Part shown: positions 5,238-6,940 of the stretch, one piece after another
Layout: each line of letters starts with the position of its first letter
Position numbering within the stretch: position 1 is the stretch's first letter
NCBI GenBank assembly: GCA_015661745.1
Contig: DQVL01000034.1
Location: 1 to 6,940 of the forward strand
Direction of reading: 5' to 3'
DNA length: 6,940 nucleotides
From: Thermoprotei archaeon
GTDB lineage: Archaea; Thermoproteota; Nitrososphaeria; Geothermarchaeales; JDFR-13
Program-made: the position numbers and the translations under genes
The notes under the pieces: model-generated
Told to the model about the DNA's origin: nothing
Databases searched by the model: none
What the model saw: only the letters and a program-made list of their open reading frames with translations

Positions 5238-6293
5238 CTATATAACACCTGTATTTTTAGCCAAAGATTCTGCAAATTCTTTATTTATATTAAATTTATT
5301 GAGAATTGTATATCGTTCGGGTCTGACCTTTTTTGCATATATAATACCCTTTAAAATGTCTTCTTTTGACATCCGTAAATCTTTATATGTAACTGGACCG
5401 CCAACAATTCTTATAGCCTCTCTTATTCCTTCCCAATCTAGTTCATGTAAGTAAGCCATCATTATTGTTCCAATACCCACTTTTTCACCATGAAATGAAT
5501 ATTCGTCATTAACGTATAGATCCAATGCATGACTAAATAAATGCTCAGATCCGCTGCAGGGCCTACTACTCCCAGCTATTCCTGCAGCGACGCCGGTACT
5601 GATTAACGCTTCTATAAGTGTCCTAAGACTATCTGGGTCGCCTTCAGATATTCCACTAATTTTTTGTAAGACTAGTTTTGCTGACATAAGCGCTAGATTT
5701 GAGGCATACTCACCATAATATTCACCTGTCATTTCATGAGCTAATCTCCAATCTTTAACAGCTGTGAATTTGGCTAGTGAATCACCTACACCACTAGCAA
5801 TAAGTCGCTTAGGAGACTTTGCAATTATATCCATATCTACAAGAACTAGAGATGGAGGGACCGCTTTCATTGAATATGCTTTTTTATATCCTTTTAAAGA
5901 TGCAAATAGACTTGCAATACCATCATGCGAGGGAGATGTCGGAATACTAATAAATATTTTTCCATTTCTAAATGAAATTAATTTAGCTATGTCTATCGAC
6001 TTTCCACCTCCAAAACCGATTATAATTTTTGGGTCTCCATCATGGAAGATATTAAATTCTATTCTTTTGAGTTCCTCCCAAGTCGGTTTATTTGCTATAT
6101 AAATTTTATATTGAAATTCTTCAAGATTTGAAATAAGATTTGGTACTAAGGTTCTTGAAAGGGTTGGGCCTGTTATTATAGCTATTTGATTACTTTCTTC
6201 ACCACTTAAATCTCCTATATAGTTACTTAGATATTTGAGTGTTCCATTACCTACCACCACTCTCTTCGGCAAATCCATTACATGTAAACTCAT
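5238..6293 (-). CDS. egsA: sn-glycerol-1-phosphate dehydrogenase, NAD(P)
   Basis: EgsA reduces dihydroxyacetone phosphate to sn-glycerol-1-phosphate, the archaeal enantiomer on which ether lipids are built; it is a zinc-dependent cytoplasmic enzyme related to glycerol dehydrogenase. From ATG 6293 the product is 351 residues, the usual length. It opens LHVMDLPKRVVVGNG, has the nucleotide-binding GFGGGKSID (93-101), SPSHDGIAS (120-128) and probable zinc ligands D171 (GVGDSLAK), H251 (SGSEHLFSHALD) and H268 (SFHGEK). An upstream in-frame ATG at 6329 would add 12 residues. I prefer 6293 because homologues start near this point, AAGGGG lies 7 nt upstream of it, and the TATA box at 6334-6346 puts the transcript start near 6314, downstream of the 6329 codon. 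UPF0179 follows after 2 bp. Confidence 0.95.
   Translation of the reverse strand: MSLHVMDLPKRVVVGNGTLKYLSNYIGDLSGEESNQIAIITGPTLSRTLVPNLISNLEEFQYKIYIANKPTWEELKRIEFNIFHDGDPKIIIGFGGGKSIDIAKLISFRNGKIFISIPTSPSHDGIASLFASLKGYKKAYSMKAVPPSLVLVDMDIIAKSPKRLIASGVGDSLAKFTAVKDWRLAHEMTGEYYGEYASNLALMSAKLVLQKISGISEGDPDSLRTLIEALISTGVAAGIAGSSRPCSGSEHLFSHALDLYVNDEYSFHGEKVGIGTIMMAYLHELDWEGIREAIRIVGGPVTYKDLRMSKEDILKGIIYAKKVRPERYTILNKFNINKEFAESLAKNTGVI
5246..5250 (-). promoter_or_regulatory. Shine-Dalgarno site of the UPF0179 gene, inside egsA
   Basis: AGGTG on the minus strand lies within the last codons of egsA, 10 nt before the ATG at 5235, consistent with translation from the egsA message. Confidence 0.55.
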
Positions 6294-6300
6294 ATTTAAG

Positions 6301-6306
6301 CCCCTT
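6301..6306 (-). promoter_or_regulatory. Shine-Dalgarno site deciding the egsA start
   Basis: AAGGGG on the minus strand lies 7 nt before the ATG at 6293. No such site precedes the upstream ATG at 6329, so it favours the shorter protein. Confidence 0.5.
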
Positions 6307-6333
6307 CTAGGCCAGTTTATTAAAAACATTATT

Positions 6334-6346
6334 TCAATATATACAT
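6334..6346. promoter_or_regulatory. Shared TATA element between egsA and the 93-residue gene
   Basis: The near-symmetrical CAATATATACA stretch can act as TATA in both directions: transcript starts are predicted near 6314 (minus, egsA) and near 6366 (plus, 93-residue gene), each leaving a short leader that holds an SD. On the minus strand it reads TGTATATATTG. Confidence 0.4.
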
Positions 6347-6368
6347 TTAATCCATCCTATAATAAGAA

Positions 6369-6372
6369 GGTG
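6369..6372 (+). promoter_or_regulatory. Shine-Dalgarno site of the 93-residue gene
   Basis: GGTG within AAGAAGGTG, 6 nt before the ATG at 6379; the main support for this start. Confidence 0.65.
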
Positions 6373-6378
6373 TTGTAG

Positions 6379-6660
6379 ATGAAAAATGAAAGAAATTTGA
6401 CTGCAATTATAAATTCAGTTTTAAGAGGAGAAATAAATTGGAGGGAGATAAAAGATGTATTCATAAAGACAGAGAACTTGGAGACAGACAACAATTATGT
6501 AACTATAGTTGTCACTGAGGAGCCGGATAAAGACATTCAAGAGAGCATCTACATAAAAGGATTTACCATTCAAAAAAATGATATAATTAAGGTAGATAAA
6601 GATACATACTTAAAATTGAAGAATACAAATATTGTTAGAGAGGTGAATAAAATCAGATGA
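6379..6660 (+). CDS. Hypothetical 93-residue protein coupled to rpl44e
   Basis: I do not recognise this protein. It is small, with charged residues throughout. Residues 5-35 look helical (LTAIINSVLRGE, then WREIKDVFIKTENL), followed by strand-like stretches YVTIVVTEE (40-48) and SIYIKGFTI (56-64) and a Lys-rich end. There are no cysteines, no signal peptide and no membrane segment. The ATG is well supported: GGTG at 6369-6372 lies 6 nt upstream and a promoter region separates it from divergent egsA. Its TGA overlaps the rpl44e ATG as ATGA (6657-6660), so the two are translated in step. This coupling suggests a role in or near translation or genome maintenance, but that is inference. The good SD, open frame and coupling make it a real gene. 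Confidence 0.75.
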   Translation: MKNERNLTAIINSVLRGEINWREIKDVFIKTENLETDNNYVTIVVTEEPDKDIQESIYIKGFTIQKNDIIKVDKDTYLKLKNTNIVREVNKIR

Positions 6661-6935
6661 TAGCTCCAAAAGAAATCCGAACTTACTGTCCAAAATGTAG
6701 AAAACACACTATTCACAGAGTCTCCCTCTATAAAAAAGGTAAAGACAGTCCATTCAGGTGGGGGGTTATAAAGCATGAATGGGAGAAGAAAGGTTATGGT
6801 GGACAAAAATGGCCTATGTTAAAAAGGAAAGCTAAGACAACTAAAAAGGCTGTATTAAAACTTACATGTAATGAATGTGGATATATCTTACATAAAGATG
6901 GGATTAGAATAAGAAAACTTGAGATTGCTAGGTGA
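6657..6935 (+). CDS. rpl44e: 50S ribosomal protein L44e (eL42)
   Basis: The 92-residue product is archaeal L44e, a zinc-binding large-subunit protein at the E site. A C4 zinc ribbon is visible: CPKC (11-14) and CNEC (71-74). The opening MIAPKEIRTYCPKCRKHTIHRVSLYKKGK and the block GYGGQKWP...KRKAKTTKK (46-64) are family hallmarks, and P53 falls in the GYGGQxxP loop that in yeast eL42 affects cycloheximide sensitivity. The segment at 31-44 (SPFRWGVIKHEWEK) is unlike the RRYxRK run usual there. Its ATG overlaps the stop of the 93-residue gene upstream. AGGTGA at 6930-6935 includes the TGA stop and looks like the SD of the next gene, which in many archaea is rps27e. Identification is secure. Confidence 0.96.
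   Translation: MIAPKEIRTYCPKCRKHTIHRVSLYKKGKDSPFRWGVIKHEWEKKGYGGQKWPMLKRKAKTTKKAVLKLTCNECGYILHKDGIRIRKLEIAR
6930..6935 (+). promoter_or_regulatory. Shine-Dalgarno site for a gene beyond the right edge
   Basis: AGGTGA overlaps the rpl44e stop codon. With only 5 bases left, the gene it serves is not visible; rps27e is the usual neighbour in archaea (inference). Confidence 0.5.
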
Positions 6936-6940
6936 CCTCG

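Noticed and set aside
5764..6102. Open frame of 112 codons on the plus strand
   Set aside because: Antisense to the conserved core of egsA with no start signal.
6294..6329. Upstream ATG of egsA adding 12 residues
   Set aside because: No SD, precedes the predicted transcript start, and homologues begin near MSLHVMDLPKR.
6570..6806. Open frame of 78 codons on the minus strand, Phe-rich
   Set aside because: Opposite rpl44e and the 93-residue gene; composition is that of an antisense Lys-rich gene.
1..6940. Mobile element, CRISPR array, defence or toxin-antitoxin system
   Set aside because: No transposase, terminal repeats, regularly spaced repeats or effector-like genes; nearly all bases belong to housekeeping genes.

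Overview
The window is ordinary archaeal chromosome carrying housekeeping and information-processing genes. Its proteins (ribosomal L21e and L44e, Rpo4, SRP54, the archaeal-type NMN adenylyltransferase, and the G1P dehydrogenase that sets the stereochemistry of archaeal lipids) place it firmly in the Archaea. AT-rich DNA, heavy use of AGA/AGG/ATA codons, very tight gene packing, TATA boxes close to start codons and GGTG-type ribosome binding sites fit a thermophilic member of the Thermoproteota (crenarchaeal side). I cannot name a genus.

Layout from left to right. Positions 1-519 (+) are the 3' part of a DRG-family GTPase ending in a TGS domain. It converges on, and overlaps by 15 bp, a minus-strand cluster rpl21e - rpo4 - DUF655 (505-1798), a gene order recurrent in archaea. 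SRP54 (1880-3214 or 3256, minus) lies upstream of that cluster. About 70-110 bp further on, nadM (3328-3858, +) is transcribed divergently from SRP54. A 128-bp spacer with a promoter and a strong SD precedes an FKBP-type prolyl isomerase (3987-4820, +). Its 3' end overlaps by 47 bp the minus-strand UPF0179 gene, which sits 2 bp behind egsA (G1P dehydrogenase, 5238-6293, minus). A short divergent promoter region then leads to a 93-residue unrecognised protein coupled by ATGA to rpl44e (6657-6935, +). A last SD at the right edge points to one more gene downstream.

Functionally the genes cover translation (L21e, L44e), transcription (Rpo4), co-translational targeting and folding (SRP54, FKBP), NAD synthesis (NadM) and lipid backbone synthesis (EgsA). 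There is no gap above 130 bp between genes and no mobile element, CRISPR array, tRNA or rRNA.

I found no convincing undescribed system. The items most worth a second look are the DRG-like protein with an eroded G4 motif, the unrecognised 93-residue protein translationally coupled to L44e, the 47-bp convergent overlap FKBP/UPF0179, the Cys-rich UPF0179 protein coupled to egsA, and the unresolved SRP54 start.
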